The notes under the pieces were generated by a model. The model was not told where the DNA came from, searched no databases, and worked only from the letters and a program-made list of their open reading frames with translations. A program made the translations under genes and the position numbers. Shown here piece by piece: positions 12,801 to 24,995 of a stretch of 64,000 bases of DNA (position 1 is the stretch's first letter; every line of letters starts with the position of its first letter). Location of the stretch: the NCBI RefSeq assembly GCF_000208745.1, contig NC_030852.1, forward strand, positions 22,354,612 to 22,418,611. The letters are read 5' to 3'. This DNA comes from Theobroma cacao (Eukaryota; Streptophyta; Magnoliopsida; Malvales; Malvaceae).

Positions 12801-14857
12801 CACATAATGCAATCTATCACTCACCAAAATGAGAGCATTGGCCTTTAAGATGTAGGATCTTACTGCATTATTCTGCAGGCTCATCAGCCTCTCAGCATCC
12901 TTAAGAGCAAGCTGAAATAAATGTTAAAAAGTTTCACTCTTTCAGAATGTCTGTAATCGCGATAAAATCCAAAATGCAAAATGTTCTTCTCAGCCATTTA
13001 AGGAGTGAAGAAACAGGCATACTTCAGCAAGTGTTGTCATATCCAGCCCATTCAATGGTCTACATTCAGAAGCTGTTGGAGATCTACTTTTCAGAAATTG
13101 ACTAATCCTGCATAAGAATTACCACAAATCCTCCATCATGATTGACTGGTAGTACAGAACTTGTTCAAAGGATGCCAAACAAATATGTGAATAAAAAGAA
13201 AAGCAAAAACTATATACATGCGCATGTGTAAATGCTATATCTATTTATGTACAAATCTTTACAACACAATGACATTAGACATGGATAAAACCTAACCTCA
13301 TGTAGGCAGCACTTCTGTTACCAAGAATAACATGATCACCAGGTTTGATATTATTGGCCCTAGTGTAATTGTTGATTGCCTGAATGAAGAATGCTATTTA
13401 TCAGCAACAGAACAACATAAAATATAAACATGTAATTAAAAAGATAATTCTTATGAAAAATTCACCCTTGTTGTTTTAGTCATCAGAAGAAACAGGCACA
13501 GAAAAAGTAGCAAAAAAATATTGAGCACATTTTATTAGGAAACTTTAATCCATCTAGTTAAGCCCTTCAAAGTATTTGGGTTTGCATTTCCATGTTCAAG
13601 AACTAAAGAGATAAAGTACCTTACTAGTGATATCTTTTAGTTTAAAATGCAAAGAAACACAGCATGAAAATTCAACAAAATTGCAGAATGCAATTAAAAT
13701 TATAAGAGCCATTATGCAAAGAAAAATTTAACCTCCTCAAAACGATTATCTCGGAATGCTCGATTTCCGTTCTCCATGTAATCATAAACATGACTGTATC
13801 GGTCCCATGGCAATGATCCCACTCCTTCATTTGCCTACACTTCAACCAATGTTTGTTAAATCCCCAAATGTAGTCTTAAAGTCACAAACTCTCCACAGAA
13901 ACTATGCACAATAACTAGAGTAGATTTTTCCATAAATTAATAGAAAACACATGAATATACTAAAATCTCAACTCCTATAGTCATCAAGGTTTGCCAACGA
14001 AACACAAACTTCAAAGGTAAAGATCATCATTTTTTTTTCTTTTGTCACAGTCGAGCAGTCATTACAGCCATATATGAGAACAAACCAGCTATTTTCTTTT
14101 TAGATTAATTTTGACCAAAATTTAATGTGCCAATAAAGTAAAAACATTTGCTGGTTAAAAGTAGCAGATTCATAAAGTAAAGGAACGAAATTTCAATTTT
14201 TATGTTAGCTTCCTAGGAATTCTCAGCAGCCAAACAGATAGTGAAAGAGAAAACAAATGAAGAAGACAGTTAAATTTTGTGTCCTTTCCCACATTGTCCT
14301 CAGCTACCAAACAATTCTAAGATAACCACAACTAACACAAACAAGTTTGAAGGAGTAACCAAAAACACATTGAATGCAACTGTTTGCTCTCCAAGAAAAT
14401 GCAGGAAACTGATGGAAACTTCATTATTTCTTTCAATCTTAGCTCCTTAGTTTCTTTTAAAGAAACAATAAAACATGAAAATGAAAATTTATCTCAACTA
14501 CGAAAAATAGCTCAACAGAACATATATTCTTGTTTTCTCAGCCCACAAAAAAAGATCAACTTCATTAAATATAATTTTACGCGCTTTTATTCAAAAATAA
14601 ATAAATAAATTTTCATTTTTTATTCTCCAAAATTCAGTAGTTAGGAAAGAAAGGAACTAAACAATCTTGATTAGACCAAATAAGAAAACAATTATTTATT
14701 GAAAAAACTGCATTTTCTTTATTTTCTTTTTCTACATTTTCTCAGCATACTAACAGACCTCCTGAGAAGTACAAGAAGTACTCACCCAAACGTAGTCTTC
14801 CACGTCATCAATTCCTTCCAGGACGATTCCAGAAGACGACGCCGTCTCGCCGGACAT
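6843..14857 (-). CDS. LONRF-type TPR-RING-LON domain protein, probable E3 ubiquitin ligase
   Basis: Eighteen exons (minus): 14857-14786, 13834-13733, 13379-13297, 13107-13023, 12911-12825, 12625-12564, 12482-12289, 12206-12146, 11669-11492, 10758-10720, 10611-10550, 10433-10397, 9045-8996, 8880-8814, 7958-7886, 7294-7215, 7080-7012, 6917-6843. They sum to 1476 bases, 491 codons plus TAA, with every junction in frame and GT-AG. The acceptor of exon 16 (7294) is the least certain. Residues about 35-165 form TPR-like helices (...NRSAAYMR...). A C3HC4 RING spans 198-235 (C198, C201, C213, H215, C218, C221, C232, C235), which binds two zinc ions. From about 281 onward is the LON substrate-binding domain, with IPLFVMDVVIPCQKFPLHIF and FEPRYRLM; no ATPase or Lon peptidase domain follows. 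The layout matches animal LONRF1-3, where the RING acts with E2 enzymes. Exon 10 encodes only 13 residues. Substrates are unknown. Confidence 0.92.
8342..8418. repeat. GA/CT microsatellite containing one undetermined base
   Basis: Two runs of (GA)n, about 8356-8374 and 8396-8417, are separated by a short CT-rich spacer with an n at 8390. The repeat lies in intron 14 of the LONRF-like gene. The n suggests the assembly could not settle the length or a base at this repeat. Confidence 0.85.
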
Positions 14858-17089
14858 TGCCCCAAAACCAAAACAGAAACTCCAAAACAAAAAAAAAAAC
14901 ACTTGAAACAGAAAGAAGAAGTATCAGCTGGGAAACTGAAATTGAAACGGAGAAGTTGAAGAGAATCTCCGGCGAATCGCGTTTCGTTCTCCGTCCTTCG
15001 TTTCTCGCATGGACCAAATTCCTCTACGTGTTCTCCTTTCTTCCCTCCTCCAATCTTCCTCTACAAGGGTCACTAACATTAAAATGTCGATTTTTTGCTC
15101 TTTTTTTTTTCTTTTTTAATGTTTTAGAGGCTGAGAGCTCCCCTGGCAACTCAGCCCCCCCACCTTTTTTTTTTTTTTCACAGTTCTTTTTCTGCCAGGA
15201 AGTTTTATCTCTCGTAGGCCGGCTTTTATATGCAAAGAAGAGCCGGTCCAGTGTTTTAGTCTTTATCCTTGAACGGGTGCATTCCTTAGAGAATCAGCGC
15301 TGGTGAAATAAGGAGTTGTGAATGTGTATGTTTTTGATTGGGCTATGGAGTCGACTGTTACGGTTTATTCTGTGGACGTGATGAGGTTAGCGTACTTTTG
15401 TAATGTGCGTGTATTACAGACTCGTTGTTTTGTGAGTGGTGGTTGCACGTGCATTACCTTAACTAGGAAGTCTAGGAGTGATGGTTGGCTGTTGGCCTTG
15501 TAAGAAAATGTTGAGTTTGTCATGGATAAATAAACAAAAGTAAACTAATAATAAAATAATTGGACATCCATTAACAGTACATGGTCCATGGTTGAACTTC
15601 AAACGTTCCTACAATTGAAGTGAAATCGATTTTATTTTGACACCACACTATACACTTAATATACATAATCTTGATTCTTTAACTCATTAATATAGTTACA
15701 TAACTATATCTAAATTGTTTATTTATATAGTAAATCTTATTAAAAAAAATCAAATGTTAGATCGATGAGTTGATTTATTGAGATTGATTGACATAGGTTT
15801 TTATAGGAAATATAAATCTTTTTATATACTATGAGATGATAATTATCAGTACACGTGACTTATTTTTTAGTAGTAGATAAAATCTTATTTAAATCTTATC
15901 TACAACTTAAATTACTCACGCGCTTAAAATCTATGCCGCTTGAGTATCTTGAATGCATATATACCATATGGAGTGTCTAGGTTGGCAATGAGAATCTAGC
16001 AGGAGAATGGGGATGCAGATGAGGAGAGTGAGTTAGAGCCAGAAATAGTAATAAAGAAAGCCGACCGGATTTGTGTGAAGATCGGCAACCTTCGAGCCTG
16101 AGACCACCACCACCTTATAACAAACACCAGATGACAAAACTTTATATGCTTTGAAGTCTTAAGACAAAATTAATCTCCCAACATATGCAACCGCCAGCCT
16201 TAGATTCAACCACCTGGAACAGTCCACAGAGATACAAATCCTTTTTCTTTTCCTTTAGATTGGGATAAGTTAGTGACAAGAATCAAGATTTTAAGTTTGA
16301 AAGGATGAAAATGAAAATTTTAATATTTGAAAAGATGAAATTATAAAATATTTAAATAATAAAAATAAAATTTTAAAATAAAACAAAGAAAAAAATATGA
16401 ATTTTTAGGCAGTTTGGGATAAGCGGTCTTCATGAAGGTTTGGAAAATTTAGGAGTGAGTGGTTTGTACGGGGTAAGGTGTGTTGGCTTATAATAAAAGC
16501 CACGTTCCAGGGATGATATCCACACTTTAAAGAGTTGATCAAGACTTATCTCTATTGTGGGGATGCGAAAGTAGCCAACATCAAAATATAATATATATAT
16601 AAAAGGTGTTACGGCTTTGTGTGGCTTTCTTTGTTTATATGTGGCATTCCCATTTGGATCTTTTCACCCATACGGTTGGATGTTTTTTTAAACTTTTAGA
16701 CTGCAACAATCCACTTACGGATTTTGGTTGTAGTACAACATACGTACTTTGCATACGGTAAGAAAAGTTAACCATCACTTCTGCTGCTATGCATATCCTT
16801 TCCTAAAGTAGCAAGTTAAGGGCATCTACTTCTACTTAACTCATATTAGCTGTTTGAGCTTATTTATTTACTTTGGATTTTTAGGGTTTATCCAAAAATA
16901 GAATATGATGTGATATGACTATTCAAAATCCCCTTTATTCCATAATATATATATATATATATGTATATATTTTTTTTTTCACTAAGATTAAATTGATAAT
17001 GAAAGGTGCCGCAAGATAATTGGCTTGTGCGCCCCACAATGATTTAGCAAAAGAAAATTAAAAGTAAAAATAAAAATAGTAGATGAGGA

Positions 17090-17345
17090 ACACTAAATCT
17101 ATGTTGGTTTCCGCTTATTACTGCTCTAGGTGCCTGCCTGCCTGGTCTTATTGAGTTTTGTCCCTTGTTTTTGTTTTCTTCTTCCTGCTTTTGAGTTGTT
17201 CTGGGTCTTTTGTGAGTACAGCTGCTCTGGGTGCATTGCTTTTTTTCACACCTGCTGGAGCTGGGGAATTGTATATTTGACAAGGTTTTTTGCTCCCCTT
17301 CTCTTAATTGTACACCTTACTTAATCTATCAATGAAATGATGCCT
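17090..17345 (+). mobile_element. Possible 3'-end remnant of a LINE-type retrotransposon
   Basis: A GC-richer, T/C/G-biased block stands out from its AT-rich surroundings and ends with ctatcaatgaaatgatgcc followed by an A-rich tail. This resembles the 3' untranslated tail of plant L1-type elements; the LINE near 41985 ends with a similar sequence on the other strand. No reverse transcriptase or RNase H coding sequence is attached. A decayed gene 3' end would look the same. Confidence 0.3.
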
Positions 17346-17599
17346 TCCAAAAAACCAAAAATAAGCACTAAATTTACGTACCATTATAGTATACATAATT
17401 GGGTAACATGTCTAATTTTTTTTAATGAATAAAAAAATTTAATTTTAAATATATTATAATTAATGTTCGATATTCAATGTAGAAAGAATTAAACAAAAAA
17501 TTAAAGTCTAACTACTAACTAAAAGAGGCCTAGGATTGCTCTTTTTAAGAGAAGTTAAACATACAAATTTTTTTTCTTTATTTTGGAATTAACACTATA

Positions 17600-18120
17600 T
17601 ATGAAATGTCAACACGAAATATAATAAGACTAAACACAAACACAACACGAATAATTATTCGTGTTAATATCTAAAATACGTATATAGATATGTTTAATAA
17701 CTGTGTAACATGACACAACACGACTAACATGTTTGTTAAATGTGTCAGACATGACACGATTAAACAATTAACATAATTTCTTCTTAACGCGATTAACTTA
17801 AAATATTTATGATTAAATATAATTTTATTATTAAAATTTAAAATCAATAATTATAAGAATAATTATAACAAAATAATAACATCAAATATAATAAAATTTA
17901 ACAAAAATAACATACATAAAATTCATTACCATACTAATAAAATCCATCATTAATATTAAACGTGTCATTTATACATATTTAAATACAATAACACTATTCA
18001 TTAATTGTATTTAAACCTGTTAATCATGTCAACATGATTAAAATATGAAACACGATAAGACTAAACTCAAATTTGTTTAATTTCGTATCTTCTTGTGTCT
18101 TGTTTAAAATTATCATGTCT
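17600..18120. repeat. AT-rich dispersed-repeat remnant rich in ACACGA motifs with an internal palindrome
   Basis: Many AACACGA/TCGTGTT motifs occur here. The block starts and ends with related sequence (cacgaaatataataagacta near 17609; cacgataagactaaactc near 18049), suggesting direct terminal repeats. A 22-bp perfect palindrome sits at 17644-17665, built from AACACGA and TCGTGTT around AATT. The composition is typical of old non-autonomous transposons, but no transposase or clear target-site duplication is visible. Confidence 0.4.
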
Positions 18121-19924
18121 AATTTTATTATTGTACTTCCACATGCATTAAAAAATAAAATAAAATAAGGCTAGGAAAATATAAGAGTTTAACCTTTTTA
18201 CACCTAGATAAAAAGGAATCATAAAAAAATAAAAGTCCAAGGAAAAATCTAAAATACCCCTACAAGGTGAAAAATGGATATTGCTATCTACTTCAATATA
18301 TATATTCTTTTAAAAGTAAGCTTGCCTTTGATTATTGATATTTGATACAAGTAATTAAATTCCTAATTTTTTTTATTAACCAGTGATCTAGCTTTAAAGA
18401 CGATGATTCATCTCCAACACAAATCTTTTTCTTTTTTGATCCATAATTAATTTAATAAACAAATCACTCGAAATCGATTACGAGTTCTCTATCCAAAATA
18501 TTGCTAATTAATTATATATCCATAAGACTAGGTCAATGGCTCAATGTCAATGTCCAAATTTAAAAAATAAAAATTAAAACAGTTTTAATCAATACTATTG
18601 TATGAGGGCAAGAAATTGTTTTTATAATTATTCTTTGAATTTGTCTTCAAGTAATTGGAATGAACCACTTTGAACTGAGAGTCATCACCATTGGCGGCCA
18701 ATGAACGGACTTGTATAAAAAGTGAGATGTAGGTGAAATTCTCTTCAAATAAAGTAAGTTTGTGAATATTCTCTAATATGAAATCTCATCAACTTAATTA
18801 ATTGAAGCACATGTAAGAGAAAAGCTTAGAGCAATTCGGGACCACTTTAAACGTGAAAATGGGCAGATGTTGTTGTCATATTGATCAGTTGGCGGCCCAA
18901 TTATAAAGGAATGAAGGGCATGGATGGCCGTAAGAGGAATCTAAAGGCTTTTGCTTTTGATGGAATTAACTTATGTATTGGGCGGCCACACTCTTCAATA
19001 ATATTTGAATCATCATATATATATATTATTGTACATATTTGAAGGTGAAGGGAATTCCAAGTGCAGACTGTTTGATCTTCATCTTCTGTTATATATAAAC
19101 TTATTATCCGAACTCATTTCAAATTTGAATATAGAGCATTTTTATCTTATATAATTGAATTGGGTACATATAAATACCCGATTAAAGGATACCCATTATC
19201 ATCCCTAATTATATAATTTTGACATATAATGCATATAATACTATTTGATAATTGCTTTTGATTAAGTGATGATAGAGCCTTGCAACTATTTTTAGATTTT
19301 ATTTTGTTCCACTCTTACATATATGTCCTACGACTATGACAAAAACATATCATAGAGTTTAGATTCCAATTCTCTTCAAAAGTAGACATCTAGTTTACGC
19401 AACTAAAAGCAGTGCAAAAAAGTAGCTTTTTATGATCTCCATACAAATCAAAAATTGACCCTCCTTTGCTGGCTTTATCCAATGCCTAACTAAGCAACTT
19501 GTTTAGAATAAAATCTATGAAACTAGGCATCTTAACTTTGGGATTAATGATTCTTTAGATTGTTGACCTTTTCTTGCAATAGATAAACAAACAATTGAGA
19601 CGAAATCTCTTTTTGATTTCTTTAACATTTGCAAATCTTTGACTCTCATTAGGTTTTTTTTCTCCCAATGTTTAACAAAAGTAAAAGCAGGTGGAAAGGC
19701 AAATTAATCAAGTGAAAAGATGTGAACGGGATTGTTGTTTACAAAGATGCGCAAGGAGTTTTCCATATTCTTATATATAATGTGAGCCTGTTTGCTGTCT
19801 TAATACAGGGACAGCTGAACCCAATGGTTTCAGTTGGGCCTGGCTTTGTTTCATTCTTCTACCAAGATTTTGACTCGACATTTTTTTTTTAATTAAAGGA
19901 AAAGTGTAATATCACCTACTATGA

Positions 19925-20065
19925 ATTAAAGTACAAAAAATTTAATTACATTTTTATTCTGTTATTGTATTTAATTAAATTTTTATATTTTTATTTTAAA
20001 TTAAATAAATTTTTATAATTAACCGTTAATTAAATATTATTAATTGAAATGTCACTTGTCATTTT
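19925..20065. repeat. Half copy of the AT-rich foldback repeat family
   Basis: Contains the run ttaattaaatttttatattt and ends in tgtcacttgtcatt. The same two features form the left arm of copies at 48865, 51553 and 52896. The matching right arm is missing, so this is a truncated copy. Confidence 0.45.
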
Positions 20066-21519
20066 TTTTATTAAAAAAAAAAAGAAAGAAAAGTTTGCTC
20101 ATCCAACATTGAATGCTGCAAATTAAAATATAAAAAAAATTTCCAAATTAGACATTATTGCTTGTAAATTGAAAATAAAATAAAAGTATTGCAACAATTT
20201 TCCATTGATTACAAAGAAAACAAAGATTTTTTATTTTATGATTCCTTTGGAACCCTTAAGCGACACTTTTAATTTCCAAAGCAGCATAAGTTGGCCGCAA
20301 ACAGCCTATGTATGTGTCGGTGCTTCATCCATTCCATTTGAGTGGTTAAAATAAAACTTTGCTTCGGAATTAAAAAAAAAAAACATTCGGCAAAAAACCA
20401 AGACAGCTGAAAGGTATATAAGTTTTGTTTCTTAGTTAACCTACTTAAGCTGCGTTTTCAATATATAATCATTATTGAGGCAAAAGGAATGGAATGCTGA
20501 TTGCTTTCATGTTAAGACAGCAATGCTTCAACAGTCTGCTACAACACAAGTTGTTGAAACCCTTCTGTCTATTTTTATTTCTGATATGACCTTCGAGTCA
20601 TTAATTGTATACTCGGAAATTGGCAATGGCTATTTGGGAAGATGGACGGACATGTACAGCAATTAGCATTCTTGTTTGAGCTACTTAAGCTTAATTGAAA
20701 ACTATAATTCAAGCCTACTTTTTGTTTATCCTTTCCTTGGTTAATTTACTCTTTCAACCCATTTGAGCAACAAAGCCAAAATTTCAAGTAAAACATCAAT
20801 TCCTTCTTTAACCCAAAATATAGAATCCCATGCCAAGGTCAGAAGTTGGAGCACGGGTACAAATCAATCATATGTTTTTTTTAAAAAAAAAATAAATAAT
20901 CCACATGGAAATACAAGGGAAAAACTCAAGTTTGAACTTTACTCAACCTTTAGGCTTTGCTGCTTGTATTTCCCAATCCATTATCTATAGTGCAATCACA
21001 TTATTGCACGTGATTGTTGATTACTTTGGACTTATCAAATTGGTTAAATGTATCTTTCTTTGTCCTTTGGGCCAAAGGCTTAATCCATTGACCAGCAAGT
21101 CCCAACTAATCTAATCAATTTTTTTTAAAAAAAAGTATATATATTTTCATAAAACAGTTGAAGTATTTTAAAAAGAAAGTTTTCCAAATTTCTTTTGTTT
21201 TTATTTAAATATTTATTGCAATATGTGGGTTCCTATCCATTGGATGGAATATGTTTAGGACAATGGATTGAGCCCTAGGTGCTGTTAGTTAAAGCAACAA
21301 GCAGAATAACACTTTAATTATTGTTCATTCAGCAAATTCTATGAAACCTCTCGTGGCTGCTGCACATGATTATGCACTTTCTTTTCTTGCTCAAAATCTT
21401 ATATAATGAACTTTGCCTTAAGGATGAAATGATAATTGTATATTTTTTATTTAATTATAAATTATAAATTTATTGTTTAAAGAGTTAAATTCAAAATCTT
21501 TTCTCCATCAATTAAAAAA

Positions 21520-22005
21520 AACTCTTAATTTTTTAAAAAAATTGAAATAATTTTTTATTTTTTTATTATATTCAATCGAACTTTTATATTTTTTTTTTGA
21601 GATCAAATAGACTGGTATGATTGACAATTGATTAACTGTTATTAGTTCACTTTTTATTTTATGTCACATAGTGTTGACATGACATAATGATATGTTATAA
21701 TGAATAATGATGTGATAACAGTGTTACATGTTATAAAAAAATATAAGTAGTATTTTGACTAATAACAGTTAGTCAATCATTAATTTTTTTTTTTTTTGTA
21801 ATTGAGAGAAAAGGGATTTGAATCTTGCTTTTTAAATAGGAGATCATGCACCAATTAATAGGTCAAATGCTCAGGTGCTAATCAACCATTAGTTAGTTAT
21901 AAAGGTTTATTTGCTTAAAAATAAAAAAAAATTTAATTAAATATATGAGAAAAATAAAAATTTATTTAATTTTTTAAAAATAATTCAAGGACTTTTTAAA
22001 ACATT
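21520..22005. repeat. Foldback (MITE-like) repeat copy, interrupted
   Basis: The left side has ttcaatcgaacttttatatt and tttattttatgtcacat; the right side holds ttttaaaaataattcaagga and acattatg. The outer right arm in reverse complement resembles the left end of the copy near 51553. The middle (about 21780-21895) is interrupted by an unrelated piece. No coding capacity is seen. It belongs to the same family as the copies near 48865, 51553 and 52896. Confidence 0.5.
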
Positions 22006-24060
22006 ATGTCATTAAAAAAGTATAAGATTAATTGGCGGTATTTTATGGATGGACATATCCTTTTAAGTCTTAAGCCTAATTAAATTTAAACCCTTAACAA
22101 GAAACTCTTGACATCTATTAGATATAGCATTTAGAGAGGTAACTATGTTTATAATTTTTGCATAGAGGCATTAAATGCAAATGTATACTATTATTTTCCA
22201 CATGCCAATGTATTCATCAATCTAAATAGAAAGAAGATTCTCAATATTTGAATAAAATACCCTTCCTCTTGTTTATATATATATAAAAAAAAACAGCTGA
22301 ATAGTCAAAATTGTTACACATAAATATTAATCACATGTATCTGTTTTTTATGATTAAGAAATGGACTCCATAACCACCACTTGATTAATGAAAACCACAC
22401 CTACTTTGAAAAGCATGTATACATATTACTATACACCAACAATACTATTTTTGTTTTTTAATCTTTGTATGAGAATAAAAAAAAAATTAACAATTATACT
22501 TGATTTTTTTGGTTATTATATTTCATTTTAAAAAATTTAGGATTTAAGATTTGAATCTCTCTGTTTTAAACTATACTATATAAAAAAATATAATCAAAAA
22601 TTTTTTTTCTTTGAAATGATAAATGGACTTTAATTTCCTTTTTCAAAAACGTAAATTTGAGAAAATTCAATTACAATCGACTATTATATATTATATTAAA
22701 AATAAATCAAATAGATTAAAATATAACTAGACAAAATTTAACATAAAATTGAAGCAAATTTACACGTGATAAAACTTGAATGGAATCTTAAAAAATAAAA
22801 TTAAGTCTTTTAACGCTTGTATATATTAAGGAAACAACTCATTATTTCTCGACCTACCACTGTTGTTTGAAAATTGGACATCATATATGCAATTATTACC
22901 TATTTTTGTTATTGGCACTTGAGGATATTAATTTAAATTGATTTACAAATTAAATAAATAGAGAGATTAAGTGATTAATCTCGATGGGAGATAACCTTAC
23001 CGACAAAGCTTTTCTAAGTAACTATAATTTTGTATTAGGTCCAACTAGAAAGTAATTTACAGTACTGAGTAATAATTACATGTTACATAATATTAAATTA
23101 CTATTGAGTTATTATATGAGATTTTACATTGCAATTTGAAGTCATAATCCTATATATTTAATTTCTTTTGGGAAGAAGAATCCAAACTCGTCCTTATCCA
23201 CCAATCAAATTTTGCTTTTAGTTAAGTCATTAATTAATTTTGATTTTTAATTATAATTAATTCTGCAACAAATCTTTTATAGTTAGAAGGTCACGTAATA
23301 CATAAATTTTGACCCTTCACCAATGGGGACGCAACTATCATCCTTTTATATCCCTTCCTACTTAAACAACTACTCTTTAAGGCATACACCATAATTAAGA
23401 ACAAATTGCCAAATAAGATATATAGATATATATATATATATATAATGCCATATTATTTTGTGAGGATCCCTTAACAAACCAACCATATGAGGTCAAAACG
23501 ACTGCGCACCAACTTCATCATCTTGGGACCCATACACCTAAGTCAAGTCATTCCAAACCCACCTCAATTGCCCTGGATGGCTTCATTACCTTAATTTCCA
23601 TTATTTTATTTTAGTAATATGATTAGGAGTATTTTTCATATTTTATTTGAACCTAATTTTTTTTTCCAACCATTTTAAAAATACATTTTTTTATATCAAA
23701 ACAGAGGGTTCGAGATTTTACTCATAAAATATTTTTCACGAGGTTAAAAATAAAATAAAAATAAAACTCTCTTTACCAATTAAACTAACCCATGTAAGTG
23801 ATTTTCCATTAATAAATTATATATATGTTCAATTACTTAATTAATTACAACAAGTTTTTAAAATATGTTAATACATACATAAAAACCATGAGAATGGTAT
23901 GTTTAAGAGGGAGGGCCCACACCCATGAATGGTCATGATTTGGTGATTAAACAAGGGTGTGGGATGGGGTCCTATTCTCATCATAATTATTAGATTGATG
24001 AGAGGGGAAGCCTAAAGCCAATCCTCCCCATCTTGGTATTTAAGATTTCTCCCCATTTCA

Positions 24061-24087
24061 TTTTCCTTTTCCTTTTCCTTTTCCTTT
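24061..24087. repeat. (TTTTCC)n short tandem repeat
   Basis: About four and a half units of ttttcc, upstream of the plus-strand membrane protein gene. A polypyrimidine tract of this kind could lie in its promoter region, but nothing shows that it has a role. Confidence 0.8.
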
Positions 24088-24995
24088 GTAGAGAGTTATT
24101 ATTATCTATTTCCTTGAAAGCAAAGAATCAATCCCTTACCATGTGAACCATAACTAAATAAGAGGTTGTCCCTACTCCATATGCAAAGCTGATCCATTAT
24201 CTATATTTAACAAATAATTTATTCTTTTTGGGTTTGATTTTTAAAATTAATTAATGCCCATCATAAGATTTATAGTTTTTTTTTTTTTTCACAAACCCTT
24301 ATCTAAAAATTATATATCCTCAATAATTTTCTTCTTTTTATTAAATGAATGTTTAGGATTTATTAAATATATATAAATGTTGATATTGAGGAATTGAGAC
24401 CACATGAAAGGTATGAAATATCATATGATTGAAGATCCATTAAACATTAAATAAATAGGAAGGAGACTAGCATTAATACATATAATAATAATAATGAGTT
24501 TCATGTAGACCATCAAAAAACAAGCCACTCTCTTTGCATTAGCAATGGAGTAAAAATAAAGGCATAAATAAGATAATGGTTTCTTTTGCTTTTGGTATAG
24601 TGTATTTACATCAAGGAATGGGGCTTTTATTTTTATTTTATTCCCATGAGTTCTTATATTGGCCAACTACTATGGGTGGATTGGATATTACAAAGATGGA
24701 AACCCAAATGAGTCCAAAGAGTCTCATCGGTATAAACAATCCCCAAACAACTACACCTCTGCAAATTTGTTAGTTTTTAGTTTGTTGGCCAATCTTATTC
24801 ATTTTCCCCCAAACCCACCCTCCTCGTACTCTTCTAACCCACCATAACAAAAAAGAGGGAGAGGGAGAGGGAGAGCAAAGAAACCATTTCAAGAAAACTT
24901 AAAAGAAGGGAGGGGTGGGGGGGAGACATCAAGGCTTTGGATACAGGGGCACTCGGTGGTGAGACATACATTCCATGCTTTTCTCCCTCTCAGCA

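Larger units (their letters stand above)
14858..24995. other. AT-rich intergenic region with repeat remnants
   Basis: About 10 kb with no gene I can support. The first few hundred bases should hold the leader and promoter of the minus-strand LONRF-like gene. The rest is AT-rich with poly(A)/poly(T) runs and holds the repeat remnants listed separately at about 17044, 17600, 19925 and 21520. Short open frames here (for example 15318-15503, 20475-20666, 24421-24666) lack family motifs and are best read as chance. The final few hundred bases before 24996 are the 5' flank of the membrane protein gene. Confidence 0.6.

Noticed and set aside
14857..15306. 149-codon plus-strand frame upstream of the LONRF gene
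   Set aside because: It overlaps exon 1 on the opposite strand and then runs through poly(T)-rich DNA. No domain signal.
23880..24030. Possible microRNA hairpin around agggcccacacccatg and agggtgtgggatgggg
   Set aside because: The two parts are only loosely complementary, with mismatches that would not give a proper precursor stem. I did not match any known microRNA.
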